DNA of 64,000 nucleotides, taken from NCBI GenBank assembly GCA_963829965.1, contig CAWHLK010000060.1, forward strand, positions 62,001 to 126,000, read 5' to 3'. The position numbers and the translations under genes are program-made. This document shows, piece after piece, positions 25,874-34,361 of this stretch (position 1 is the first letter of the stretch; each line of letters opens with the position of its first letter). Under the pieces are notes generated by a model that worked only from the letters and a program-made list of their open reading frames with translations, searched no databases and was not told the DNA's origin. The DNA comes from DASXZH01 sp963829965 (GTDB taxonomy: Bacteria; Armatimonadota; Fimbriimonadia; Fimbriimonadales; Fimbriimonadaceae).

Positions 25874-26790
25874 ATGGCTTTGTCGGGCTGGCTGATTTTC
25901 GAACTCGCAATCACCTGATTGAGGAGGTCCACCATGCGGGTTTGCGACTTGTATGCGAGGCCGGTTTCTTGGAGATACGGTGTGCTTGAGACTCTCTTCG
26001 CCCCTCGTCGAAGCTGCGCCATTGCGGCATCGAACGAGGTTGGATCGATTTCAAACCCAATCTCGTCGGCATGTTGGGGATCATAGGATGCCGTCTCATT
26101 TGTCTGGCTTCGCTGCTCTTCGCGCTGGGCGTTGTATTTCACGACCCGGTACATTTCATCCAGCGGCTGCTGGGCATTTTTCAGCGTCATCAACTGGGTT
26201 CGAAGCCAACCCTTGTCGGAGTCAGAGAGCCGCGGAACAAGGCCCCCGAGAAATTTCAGCGAGAACTCTTGTTTATCGTCAAGAACGAATGTGGCGATGG
26301 GATCTGAATACTTCAAAACCTCACAACACCGCAGAGATTGAACTGCGTCTTGCGCGGCCGTATGGTAATCGCCTTTGGACATGTCAATGACGGTTAGCCG
26401 CATCAGATCGTCCGCCACCCTTTGATTCGCAAGATAGATTTGGCTCTTGATGGGTCCGCGGATGGTGTCATCGCTTGCGCAAGGCAGCATCGGCTTAAGT
26501 TTGCCCGATGCCGCGCCGTCAATCCAGATTTGGGCAACTCGTCGGATCCGAGCGGGGTCAGAAGTTGAAAGCCTCTTCTCAAGGGTCGCCTTAACCGGCC
26601 CTATATACGCGTTGATAGCGTCCTGTTGTTCGGCTGACTGGTAAACCGGATCAAAAGGATCGACATGGAAACGGCTGAAACCGCATATCACTCCCACGAG
26701 GACAAGCGGCCCAAGCGCCAACACCTTATTCGTGAGGTTGCCAAAAGACATCCTAACGTATTCATCGGATTGCCATGTATTCATCTGCAC
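25870..26790 (-). CDS. Membrane-anchored protein of unknown function
   Basis: This 306-residue protein has one N-terminal membrane segment (KVLALGPLVLVGVICGF, residues about 23-42) and a large helical extracytoplasmic domain with no motif I know. The domain contains a pair of adjacent cysteines (SLRCCEVLKY) and a run rich in charged residues (YNAQREEQRSQTNETASYD). The start may be at the second Met (MNTW). It is convergent with nusG and divergent from the ECF sigma factor at 26933, so the region in between serves both genes. A membrane-anchored partner of that sigma factor is conceivable but not supported by a motif. Confidence 0.55.
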   Translation of the reverse strand: MQMNTWQSDEYVRMSFGNLTNKVLALGPLVLVGVICGFSRFHVDPFDPVYQSAEQQDAINAYIGPVKATLEKRLSTSDPARIRRVAQIWIDGAASGKLKPMLPCASDDTIRGPIKSQIYLANQRVADDLMRLTVIDMSKGDYHTAAQDAVQSLRCCEVLKYSDPIATFVLDDKQEFSLKFLGGLVPRLSDSDKGWLRTQLMTLKNAQQPLDEMYRVVKYNAQREEQRSQTNETASYDPQHADEIGFEIDPTSFDAAMAQLRRGAKRVSSTPYLQETGLAYKSQTRMVDLLNQVIASSKISQPDKAI

Positions 26791-26853
26791 CTTTCGAACA
26801 TCGTTAAGGCAATCGTTGCCCCATTAACTGGTTCTACGCCGACGCCAGCTAGG

Positions 26854-26871
26854 TTAGGTCATTGGACCTAA
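26854..26871. promoter_or_regulatory. Inverted repeat upstream of the second ECF sigma gene
   Basis: TTAGGTCATTGGACCTAA is a perfect 7-base inverted repeat with a 4-base spacer, 62 bases before the sigma gene GTG. A TATGAT-like -10 follows at 26886-26891. It is a plausible operator for a dimeric regulator; the regulator is unknown. Confidence 0.45.
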
Positions 26872-26932
26872 ATGTAGAGACTCGATATGATGCAGTTTCC
26901 CATTCGCTATAGAATAGAGAAGAGGATAGTAC

Positions 26933-27499
26933 GTGAAAACACGATCATGCCGCGTTCTGAGTTGGGAAGCCCATTTGGTGCAAAGAGCATCTGAGGGCGA
27001 GACGGTTGCCTTTGAACTTCTTGTTGACCTTTACCGGCCAACCCTTATGAATTTGGCCACCCGCATGCTGCGAGACGGCGACGATGCCAAGGATGCAGTA
27101 CAAGAGACTTTTTTGAAGGCATACCGGGCAATTGGAGAGTTCGATCCCGAGCGACCGATCAAGCCGTGGCTGTGCCGAATTTGTGCTAACTGCTGCGTCG
27201 ATGCGGTGCGTGCCCGCAAAAAACTGCCGGACTCCATAGAGCAGCACGAGCACATGCTGAGCGACGATTCGGAGAATTTGGACGACAGGACGGTTCGCAC
27301 AATGCGCGAGAGTCAAGTCTTCGATGCCATTTCAAGGCTTCCTGAGCGATATCGGAACATCATCACGATGCGCCACTTCAATCACATGGACGTGAACGAA
27401 ATCGCGGTTGCATTGAACAAACCGGAGGGGACCATTAAGAGTTGGCTCTACCGGGCACGTGCTCTACTGAAGAAAGATCTACACGTAGCCTTGGGTTAG
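26933..27499 (+). CDS. ECF-type RNA polymerase sigma factor
   Basis: This 188-residue protein has region 2 (FELLVDLYRPTLMNLATRML, then DAVQETFLKAYRAIGEF and PIKPWLCRICANCCVDAVR) and region 4 (RYRNIITMRHFNHMDVNEIA, then PEGTIKSWLYRARALL). The GTG start at 26933 has an AGAGG ribosome site seven bases upstream. No anti-sigma gene follows; the next gene, on the other strand, is a response regulator. The divergent membrane protein at 25870 is a conceivable partner. This is the second ECF factor in the window and differs clearly from the one at 10258. Confidence 0.9.
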   Translation: MKTRSCRVLSWEAHLVQRASEGETVAFELLVDLYRPTLMNLATRMLRDGDDAKDAVQETFLKAYRAIGEFDPERPIKPWLCRICANCCVDAVRARKKLPDSIEQHEHMLSDDSENLDDRTVRTMRESQVFDAISRLPERYRNIITMRHFNHMDVNEIAVALNKPEGTIKSWLYRARALLKKDLHVALG

Positions 27500-27500
27500 G

Positions 27501-27959
27501 CTAAGCCAAAAGCTTGGATCTCGGCCCCTGGTTCAGCAGCAGCCAATACATTCCAACCTGAAGGATCATGTCGGAATACTCTTCAGGATCATCCGGCTTC
27601 TTGATGTAGCTGTTGGCACCTTCGTTGTAGGCTTCTTCGACCTGCGCCTCATCGTCCGAAGACGTGAGCACGATGACCGGAATGGCCCGCGTAAGGTCGT
27701 TCGACCTGATTTCCTTGAGAACTTCGATGCCGCTCAACTTGGGCAGCTTGAGGTCGAGGATCACTACCGCGGGCATGACGCTCAACTCCCTGCCCGCGTT
27801 GCTTCCTTTGCCGAAAAGATAGTCCAACCCCTCTTGACCGTCATAGGCCACGACAACCTCATTCATGATGTTGTTGCGGCGCAAAGCGCGGAGTGTCAAG
27901 CGCTCGTCATCAATGTTGTCTTCGATCAGGAGAACTAGCTTTGTGTGCGGCATGGGCAA
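27501..27959 (-). CDS. Single-domain response regulator (Rcp1/CheY-like)
   Basis: This 152-residue receiver domain stands alone. Visible are the acidic pocket LLIEDNIDDERLT, the phospho-acceptor Asp in VVILDLKLPKLSG, the Thr/Ser switch VIVLTSSDDEAQVEEAY and the conserved Lys SYIKKPDD. The extended insert and YDGQEGLDYLFG are typical of the Rcp1 subfamily, which pairs with phytochrome-like or hybrid histidine kinases. No kinase is adjacent. It presumably relays phosphate to another protein since it lacks an output domain. Confidence 0.9.
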   Translation of the reverse strand: MPMPHTKLVLLIEDNIDDERLTLRALRRNNIMNEVVVAYDGQEGLDYLFGKGSNAGRELSVMPAVVILDLKLPKLSGIEVLKEIRSNDLTRAIPVIVLTSSDDEAQVEEAYNEGANSYIKKPDDPEEYSDMILQVGMYWLLLNQGPRSKLLA

Positions 27960-28100
27960 TCACAACTAACTGCAGAATAGCTTAGTCCAATTTTACAACC
28001 GTCTGCATCAGTCCGCCGTAACCTTTTTTTGTTACATGGTTAAACGGGTAAACGGGCCGGACGTCTCCTACTTATGGGAGGATTTGACTTTCTTTACTCG

Positions 28101-28229
28101 TTTACAGCGAAGCGGCCTACGGCGCGAAGCGCCATGTTTACAGCGAAGCGGCCTACGGCGCGAAGTGCCATGTTTACAGCGAAGCGGCTTACGGCGCGAA
28201 GCGCCATGTTTACAGCGAAGCGGTTTACA
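28101..28229. repeat. Tandem 36-bp repeat, three full copies and a partial fourth
   Basis: The unit begins TTTACAGCGAAGCGGCCTAC and continues GGCGCGAAGCGCCATG. Full copies are at 28101-28136, 28137-28172 and 28173-28208, with a diverging partial copy after that. Each unit holds a small hairpin GGCGC-GAA-GCGCC. In copy 2 the stem changes to GTGCC, which still pairs as G-U in one strand. A related word (GGCGCGAAGCGCC) recurs near 28259. The array lies between the convergent ends of two flanking regions, just after the aspartic protease gene. Repeats are head to tail with no spacers, so this is not a CRISPR array. Confidence 0.85.
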
Positions 28230-28239
28230 CCGCAGCGGT

Positions 28240-29439
28240 CTACAAGTGAAGGGGCTTGCGGCGCGAAGCGCCCCTCGTCAAATTGTAAAGCCCTTGCCTT
28301 ACAAGTTCGTAACGCTTGAGATACCCGGCATGGGAAATGGCCAGATTCACTTTGCTTCCAGGTGCGCCATTGAGCTTTGCTAGAATCTGCCTTATCGTCC
28401 AGTTTGGAGAGGCTTCCACGCCATCGATTTCCAAGATGACGTCGCCCTTTTCAATACCTGCTTGCGCGGCGGGACCTTCGGGCGTCAAATAGACGATTCT
28501 CACTTTCCCTGTGTCCTTGTCGCCTTCCGCAACAAGGCCGGCTTCACCCCTGGGATCATTGGCTACCTTTCCGGTGAAGTTTTCAAACCAGACCTTTCGC
28601 CGGTTGTAATCCACGATGATATTGAAGTTTTTCAAGAAATCGATGCCGACCGTTCCGTCGCCTTCAGCATCGCTTGACGGCAAGTTGATCACATCCCAGT
28701 AGCTTGTGGGGACCGAAACGCCAAAGATCGTCATCTCCTGCATCTTCTTGTTCCAATTGCTGACAAGGCCGGATGCGATCATTGCCTCGGTCATAAATTT
28801 TGGAGATTGGTTTGGCTGCCAAAGGCCAATCCTTTCCAGCACATCTCGATTGATCGTGACGTAAAACGAGTTCCCGGTGTCAAGAGCCAAGTGAAGCTTC
28901 TTGCCATCGGATGTTGAGGCTGCCAACTCGATCGAGTTAGCGCCGAGAGGCAGCAATCGGTCCATGAATGTTTTTGCGTTATCGGGCGTTCGCGTGGAAA
29001 TGTCGAAGTTTTTAGGATGAAAGATCAACTTTTGATGCTCAAAGTTGATCTCGGTAACGTAGTCTTCCAAGGCCTGAATGCCCAGAATGCCATCCGTGTG
29101 GGTGTCGTAGACAGCGGTCAGGTGGGCGACCGGCTGCTCAACCGCTTCGGGTTCCGGAAGCTCTACGGCATGGCCGGCTAAGGTTAAGCTCTTGATGTGC
29201 ACGGATTTTGCCGTGTATTCCCCGACAAAGTCGCGCAGGCTTACCTTCCCGTCCGGTTCGCCCAGATTCAGGGCGTCATTCGCCACTACGCTTCCGCCAA
29301 ATCCGGTGTCAAGCATCAACGAGAGGGGATGCCCATTGACGACGGCATCCAGAATGATCGCGTTGTCGCCAAATTTAAACGGGACCTCGAAATCGGACTG
29401 GTAGGCGACACTTAGAAGAATGGCGGAAAGAAGAACCAT
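28240..29439 (-). CDS. Secreted retropepsin-like aspartic protease with PDZ domain
   Basis: The protein of about 399 residues has a signal peptide (MVLLSAILLSVAYQ), two retropepsin-type half domains, each with a DTG triad (LMLDTGFGGSVV and LALDTGNSFYVT), and a C-terminal PDZ domain (GPAAQAGIEKGDVILEIDGV). The longer frame to 29511 would overlap the upstream gene; ATG 29439 is preferred because it gives the signal peptide. The final residues (TRGASRRKPLHL) are encoded by the degenerate edge of the 36-bp repeat array, so the natural end may have been extended by the repeats. It probably cleaves or binds peptides in the periplasm. Confidence 0.78.
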   Translation of the reverse strand: MVLLSAILLSVAYQSDFEVPFKFGDNAIILDAVVNGHPLSLMLDTGFGGSVVANDALNLGEPDGKVSLRDFVGEYTAKSVHIKSLTLAGHAVELPEPEAVEQPVAHLTAVYDTHTDGILGIQALEDYVTEINFEHQKLIFHPKNFDISTRTPDNAKTFMDRLLPLGANSIELAASTSDGKKLHLALDTGNSFYVTINRDVLERIGLWQPNQSPKFMTEAMIASGLVSNWNKKMQEMTIFGVSVPTSYWDVINLPSSDAEGDGTVGIDFLKNFNIIVDYNRRKVWFENFTGKVANDPRGEAGLVAEGDKDTGKVRIVYLTPEGPAAQAGIEKGDVILEIDGVEASPNWTIRQILAKLNGAPGSKVNLAISHAGYLKRYELVRQGLYNLTRGASRRKPLHL

Positions 29440-29479
29440 CGTATTTTTTAACGATCTAGTCGAAAGCGCGTAGCTGTTA

Positions 29480-30364
29480 TTAGACGGTTTTTGCCACCCG
29501 CGGGCGTTCAAATATCAGATAAAGCACAATGACCAGCCAAGTCATCCCCACGAAGCAGGAAAGGAAACAGGCCAGAAGCCACAAGTAGTTGCTGCGGCGA
29601 TTGACGATTTCCAAAATAAACCACACATAGAGAGCGAGCACCACCAGAGTGCCAACCATCGCGATAACAGGCGGAAGGCCGTTCAGGCCGGTGGAGGCCA
29701 GAGGTCTTTCGGTATTGATCGAGACCGGGCTTTGGGGACCGGCAAAATGCTTGAAATAATAGGCGAGGATCTGACCGATCGTAAAGGCCGCAGTCAAAAC
29801 GATCAGCAGCCAACCAACCCAATACCAACTTTGCCCCAATTCCTCCACGAAGCGCAGGCTTTGGATATTCATTCCTTCGCCGTAATAGCCGGGACGCACA
29901 TAGGTGGATATGGCTGAGGACAGGTCGATTTCCGATTCGGCCCCTGGTTCCGGAACGTATAGAGACCCTGCGGGCGTGGGCAACTCCATGGGCACGGCCC
30001 CGGTTTCTCCCTCCAGCGATCTCATGAGATCAATCGCGCTGGAATGCGTGGGCTCAAGGCTCACTGCTGTTCGAGCGGCATCCAAAGCGCCTCCTTTGTC
30101 CCCTATGCCATTTAGATGAATGGCAAGGTTGAATGCAGGCTTCGCCAAGGTTGGGCTGGCGGCCATTGCCGACCGAAGAGCTTCCGTTGCCTCGTTATTC
30201 ATACCTAGGCTGGAGCATGCGATGCCCTTGATTTCAAGCGCTTCGGCATTCCCGGGCGAAAGAGTGAGGGCCCGTTTAATAGATTCCAGCGCCCGTTGAG
30301 TTTGCCCTTGCCTTATCTCAAGGGCCGCCTGTTCTATCAAAGTGGTGACCTGAATCTGAGACAT
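29480..30364 (-). CDS. TPR-repeat membrane protein of unknown function
   Basis: This 294-residue protein has about three TPR units in residues 1-115 (ALESIKRALTLSPGNAEALE, ATEALRSAMAASPTLAKPAF, ALDAARTAVSLEPTHSSAID). A linker follows, then three membrane segments in the C-terminal half (WVGWLLIVLTAAFTIGQILA, VIAMVGTLVVLALYVWFIL, WLLACFLSCFVGMTWLVIV). It lies upstream of, and in the same direction as, the aspartic protease gene. The TPR part would face the cytoplasm and could recruit a partner. I do not recognise the membrane domain. Confidence 0.65.
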   Translation of the reverse strand: MSQIQVTTLIEQAALEIRQGQTQRALESIKRALTLSPGNAEALEIKGIACSSLGMNNEATEALRSAMAASPTLAKPAFNLAIHLNGIGDKGGALDAARTAVSLEPTHSSAIDLMRSLEGETGAVPMELPTPAGSLYVPEPGAESEIDLSSAISTYVRPGYYGEGMNIQSLRFVEELGQSWYWVGWLLIVLTAAFTIGQILAYYFKHFAGPQSPVSINTERPLASTGLNGLPPVIAMVGTLVVLALYVWFILEIVNRRSNYLWLLACFLSCFVGMTWLVIVLYLIFERPRVAKTV

Positions 30365-30471
30365 ATGCGCAAGTTCCGGTGAATTCCGGGAGTCTACCTA
30401 TCAACTTTTAACGTTTTTTTGTATACTCCACGCAGATTAACATTAAGGCATGTACTCTCAACAGGAGTTTC

Positions 30472-31788
30472 GTGAAAAACAAGATGCAATTTTTAACAAA
30501 GCAAAGTTTGGCGGGCGTTCTGGCGCTTGCTGTCTTGGTTGCCGCATGCGGTTGCGGCGACACGGGTTCGAAAAGCAGCGGCAGTTCGTCAGGAACGACG
30601 ACTGCAGATAACAGCTCTTCCGGTTCGGATAACTCAGGAGGCGGCGGGCGCAAGATGCCGACCGCACCCGGGGTGACGGTCAGCGGAGACACGGTTACGC
30701 TCGGCGTCGTGGGAAGCCTCACTGGCGACCAAGCACCTTGGGGGAAAGATGAGATCGCGGGTGCCCAGATGGCGGTTGACGACTTCAACAAGAGCGGGAA
30801 GCTCAAAGGCAAAACGGTCAAACTGGAAACGGGCGACAGCGCCTCCAAGCCTGAGCAGGGAAAAAGCGCTGCGGAGAAACTGGCTGACGACAACGTGATT
30901 GCGATCATCGGGGAAGTGGCCAGTGGAATCACGGCTCCAATGTCCCAGGTCGCTTTCGATCACGGCCTTCCGATCGTCGCAGTCGGCGCCACGCGGACCG
31001 ATCTTAGCAAGATCGGCGCCAACTTCTTCCGGGTCTGCTATACCGACGCTCTTCAAGGCCCCGTCATGGCCACCTTTGCCTACAAGGAACTTGGCCTGCA
31101 CAAGGTCGCTGTGATCACGGACAAGAAGCAACCTTATTCGCAGGGTCTCAGTGACAGCTTCAAAGAATTCTTCGTGAAGCTTGGCGGACAGGTCGTGGAT
31201 GAAGAGTTCTATCAGACTGGTGATATCAACTTTAAGGGGATTCTTACCAAAGCGCAGGCGGCCGGTCCGGGCGGGCTGTTCATGAGCGGCTACTTCCCAG
31301 AGACTGGTCCTCTTGCGAAACAGGCCCGCCAGGTTGGCATCAACGGCCCGCTTATGGGCGGAGATGGCTGGGACAGCTCCCAGATTCTCATTTCGGGAGG
31401 AGACGCCATCAAAGGAGCCTTCTTCTGCAACCATTACAACAACAAGGACACGCGGCCCCAGGTCCAATCCTTTTTGAAGGAGTGGGGAGCCTCTCACGAC
31501 GGCCAGCTTCCAGGCACGACGATGGCTGCGCTCGGCTATGATGCAACGATGCTGGTCTGTGACGCGCTAACTCGCGCAAAGGGGCTTGACTCCAAGGACC
31601 TGATTGACGCACTCGCGGAAACCGAGAACTATCCCGGCATCACTGGCGATATCACTCTCAAGGGTGCTAACGGTGACCCCAGAAAACGCGCTATTGTCGT
31701 TCAGCTTGATCCTTCTATCGGCGGCAACGGCCAGAAGTTCGCAAAGGCGTACGAGTACAAGGACGTGTTCGGCGATTCTGCTCAATAG
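30472..31788 (+). CDS. livK: Branched-chain amino-acid ABC transporter, substrate-binding lipoprotein
   Basis: This 438-residue protein starts at GTG with an AGGAG site. It has a lipoprotein signal ending LVAACG, a Gly/Ser-rich linker (KSSGSSSGTTTADNSSSGSD) and a periplasmic-binding fold of the LivK/LivJ type (VTLGVVGSLTGDQAPWGKDE, then AIIGEVASGITAPMSQVAFD and GPLMGGDGWDSSQ). It captures the substrate for the downstream permeases. The exact ligand (leucine, urea, amides or another) cannot be told from sequence. It heads a tightly packed operon. Confidence 0.9.
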   Translation: MKNKMQFLTKQSLAGVLALAVLVAACGCGDTGSKSSGSSSGTTTADNSSSGSDNSGGGGRKMPTAPGVTVSGDTVTLGVVGSLTGDQAPWGKDEIAGAQMAVDDFNKSGKLKGKTVKLETGDSASKPEQGKSAAEKLADDNVIAIIGEVASGITAPMSQVAFDHGLPIVAVGATRTDLSKIGANFFRVCYTDALQGPVMATFAYKELGLHKVAVITDKKQPYSQGLSDSFKEFFVKLGGQVVDEEFYQTGDINFKGILTKAQAAGPGGLFMSGYFPETGPLAKQARQVGINGPLMGGDGWDSSQILISGGDAIKGAFFCNHYNNKDTRPQVQSFLKEWGASHDGQLPGTTMAALGYDATMLVCDALTRAKGLDSKDLIDALAETENYPGITGDITLKGANGDPRKRAIVVQLDPSIGGNGQKFAKAYEYKDVFGDSAQ

Positions 31789-33153
31789 ATGATGCACGAT
31801 CATCTATTGATCCTGGCAAAGCTGGACTTCTCCATCTTGCCGGAAGAGTTATTAAATGGCGTCCTGCAGGGCGCCATTTATGCGCTTATCGCGTTGGGTT
31901 ACACCATGGTTTACGGCGTGCTCAAGCTAATTAACTTTGCGCATGGCGACGTGTACATGCTCGGAGCCTACTTCGCGCTATTCGGCTCGTACTTCCTCGG
32001 GTTCACGCCGGAATCCCAGAATCCCCAGCTGGTAATACCTGCCGTGCTGACGCTGGTTACATCCATTTCAATCGCTCTTCTACTAGTTGGACTCATTGCT
32101 GCAATAGCAGGCAAAGTAGTTAAGGGCACGAAGTGGGGGGGTGTTGCGTTTGCCGGTGGGCTTGGCTGCGCCTTCTTGGGCGGCGCAGGAGTTCTTGTTT
32201 GCAAGTTGCAGCCTCAGGCCGTCGACATGTTCCTGATGATCCTGCTTGCGATGTTCGGGTGCGCTCTTGTCGGAATGATCATCGAGCGATTTGCCTATCG
32301 ACCAATGCGAAGCCATTCGAGAATCGCTTCTCTCATCACGGCCATCGGCGTATCCCTCCTTTTAGAGTTTGGCGGGCAGCTATTCCTGCCCAACAGCCCG
32401 CCTCCAAGCGTGGCTGAGGGTATAAACCCCTACCGTGAGGCTCATGTCCTTCACGTAGTCCCTCCAAGCGCCGGTTTGGTCGCTCAGGCGAAGGCGGCGG
32501 AGGCGCCTTATCAGCAGACAAAAGCGGCCTTTGACAAGTATCTTTCAGACCATCCCAACAACAGCCAGTTCAGCGTCTCGACCCCGGAAGGAACTCAACT
32601 TAAAGAAGCCGCAATGGAGGCCAAAAACAAGTACAACGACCTCCAGCAAAAGAGCGACAATAACGGTGTCAGCATCCACTACCAGTCAGGCCAGATCCTC
32701 ATTCTGATCATGACGGTTGTGCTCATGGTTGGGCTGACCTACCTCGTCATGTACACGAAAGCGGGCAGAGCCATGCGTGCTGTATCCCTCGATTTCGATT
32801 CGGCATCCCTAATGGGCGTCAATGTGAATAACATCGTTGTGTTTACATTCGTGCTAGGTTCGTCTCTGGCGGGAGCGGGCGCTATGATGCAGGCGACCAT
32901 CCAAGGAACGCCCTTAACCAGCTTTTCTGGCCTTTTACCGGGCGTCAAGGCCTTTGTGGCTGCAGTGCTCGGGGGCATCGGAAATATCCCCGGTGCGGTC
33001 ATTGGAGGCCTTCTAATGGGTGTTGCGGAGACCGTGGCTGCCTGGGCAGGCTACAGTGACTACCGCGATGCGATCGCATTTGTCATTTTAATCTTGGTAC
33101 TGCTCTTTAGACCCAGCGGCATCCTTGGATCGACAAAGGTGGAAAAGGTTTGA
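31789..33153 (+). CDS. livH: Branched-chain amino-acid ABC transporter permease LivH, with large insertions
   Basis: The start follows the livK stop with no gap. Typical LivH blocks are LLNGVLQGAIYALIALGYTM, VYGVLKLINFAHGD, GRAMRAVSLDFDSASLMGVN and the C-terminal GIGNIPGAVIGGLLMG. At 454 residues it is about 150 longer than usual. One extra pair of hydrophobic segments lies near residues 85-145. A hydrophilic insertion of about 100 residues near residues 205-300 (AKAAEAPYQQTKAAFDKYLS, then NNSQFSVSTPEG) would form a large loop outside the membrane. The stop overlaps the TTG start of livM. Confidence 0.88.
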   Translation: MMHDHLLILAKLDFSILPEELLNGVLQGAIYALIALGYTMVYGVLKLINFAHGDVYMLGAYFALFGSYFLGFTPESQNPQLVIPAVLTLVTSISIALLLVGLIAAIAGKVVKGTKWGGVAFAGGLGCAFLGGAGVLVCKLQPQAVDMFLMILLAMFGCALVGMIIERFAYRPMRSHSRIASLITAIGVSLLLEFGGQLFLPNSPPPSVAEGINPYREAHVLHVVPPSAGLVAQAKAAEAPYQQTKAAFDKYLSDHPNNSQFSVSTPEGTQLKEAAMEAKNKYNDLQQKSDNNGVSIHYQSGQILILIMTVVLMVGLTYLVMYTKAGRAMRAVSLDFDSASLMGVNVNNIVVFTFVLGSSLAGAGAMMQATIQGTPLTSFSGLLPGVKAFVAAVLGGIGNIPGAVIGGLLMGVAETVAAWAGYSDYRDAIAFVILILVLLFRPSGILGSTKVEKV

Positions 33154-34361
33154 AATTCTGGGTCGTGCGGCTGTTGTCGGTGGCCGTCGCTTTCGCCGGT
33201 TGCCTCTTGGTGGACAAAGTCGCAGGGCATTATTCTGACTACGTTGTCCGCTTAGTGATTCTGAGTGGCCTCTACGTCACACTGGCCGTGAGCCTTAACT
33301 TGATCAATGGGATCACTGGCCAGTTCTCGATTGGCCATGCGGCTTTCTACCAAATCGGAGCCTACATGGGCGGATTTCTAACTGACCGCTATTTTGCTCG
33401 CTCTCACCTTCCTGACCTTGTCTGGTTGGTCGTGATGATGATTGCCGGCTCACTGGGCGCGGCTATTGCCGGATTTGTGGTCGGCCTGCCTTCTTTGCGC
33501 CTGCGCGGTGACTATTTAGCGATCGTAACCCTTGGATTTGGGGAAATCATCCGCATCATCGTCCAAAACACGCCTGCCGTTGGCGGAGCCTATGGATTGA
33601 AAATCGACCACAAGATCGAATCTGTGTGGATGGTGTTGATGCTTGCCGTGGTTTGCATAGCGGTCAGCCGAAACCTGTTGAAAACAGCCCGGGGCCTTCT
33701 TTTCTTGAGCGTCCGCGAAGATGAGATCGCTGCTTCGGCAATGGGCGTCAACGTAACCCGAATGAAGCTCAGCGCATTCCTCATCGGTTCCGGCTTTGCG
33801 GGCGCGGCGGGCGCCGCGCTCGCCCACTTCGAGGGCTTCATTACCCCCCAAACGTTCGGCATGGACATCTCTTTTATCATTCTCACCATGGTCGTGCTGG
33901 GGGGAACCGGCTCCATTACCGGCTCCATCATTTCCGCAATCGTTCTAACATTGCTTCCAGAAATGCTTCGCGGACTGAAAGATTCTGCCGGGAACGGCCT
34001 TGCAGTCAGCGGTTCCAGCACGCTGGCCTGCTTGATGGCACTCATAGTCGCGGTAACTCTGATTAAGCGCATTTCAATGGGGCACACTGATTCTTTCTGG
34101 ATGAAGATTCTGAAATATCTGGGTTCGCTGGCTCTGGCCTGCGTGGCCGAGATCATCTTTGTCTTGATCCTCAAGAGGTATGAGCCCCTTGCGACCAAAC
34201 AGATTCCGGTAGAGCAGCTGAGACTGACGATTTTTGCGATTACCCTTATCGTGCTCATGCTGCTGCGCCCGCAGGGGCTGATGGCTCACCACGAATTCAG
34301 TTGGTCATGGGTTAAAAAGGTGTTCGGATTCCCGGCCCCCAAAACGGCGGTGTCGTCTTGA
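33150..34361 (+). CDS. livM: Branched-chain amino-acid ABC transporter permease LivM
   Basis: This 403-residue inner membrane protein starts at a TTG that overlaps the livH stop by four bases. Family blocks include YVTLAVSLNLINGITGQFSI, GHAAFYQIGAYMGGFL, LRLRGDYLAIVTLGFGEIIR and VVLGGTGSITGSIIS. It forms the second half of the translocation channel. The family's EAA-type loop for ATPase contact is seen near EDEIAASAMGVNVTRMKLSA. Its stop overlaps the TTG start of livG, so livH, livM and livG are likely co-translated. Confidence 0.92.
   Translation: MKFWVVRLLSVAVAFAGCLLVDKVAGHYSDYVVRLVILSGLYVTLAVSLNLINGITGQFSIGHAAFYQIGAYMGGFLTDRYFARSHLPDLVWLVVMMIAGSLGAAIAGFVVGLPSLRLRGDYLAIVTLGFGEIIRIIVQNTPAVGGAYGLKIDHKIESVWMVLMLAVVCIAVSRNLLKTARGLLFLSVREDEIAASAMGVNVTRMKLSAFLIGSGFAGAAGAALAHFEGFITPQTFGMDISFIILTMVVLGGTGSITGSIISAIVLTLLPEMLRGLKDSAGNGLAVSGSSTLACLMALIVAVTLIKRISMGHTDSFWMKILKYLGSLALACVAEIIFVLILKRYEPLATKQIPVEQLRLTIFAITLIVLMLLRPQGLMAHHEFSWSWVKKVFGFPAPKTAVSS

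Noticed and set aside
28101..28229. Possible CRISPR array
   Set aside because: Units are directly adjacent with no variable spacers and there are no cas genes.
28036..28383. Open frame of 115 codons with RREAPCLQRSGL repeats
   Set aside because: It is produced by translating the 36-base tandem repeat; no ribosome site, no family-like ends, and it overlaps the real minus-strand gene.
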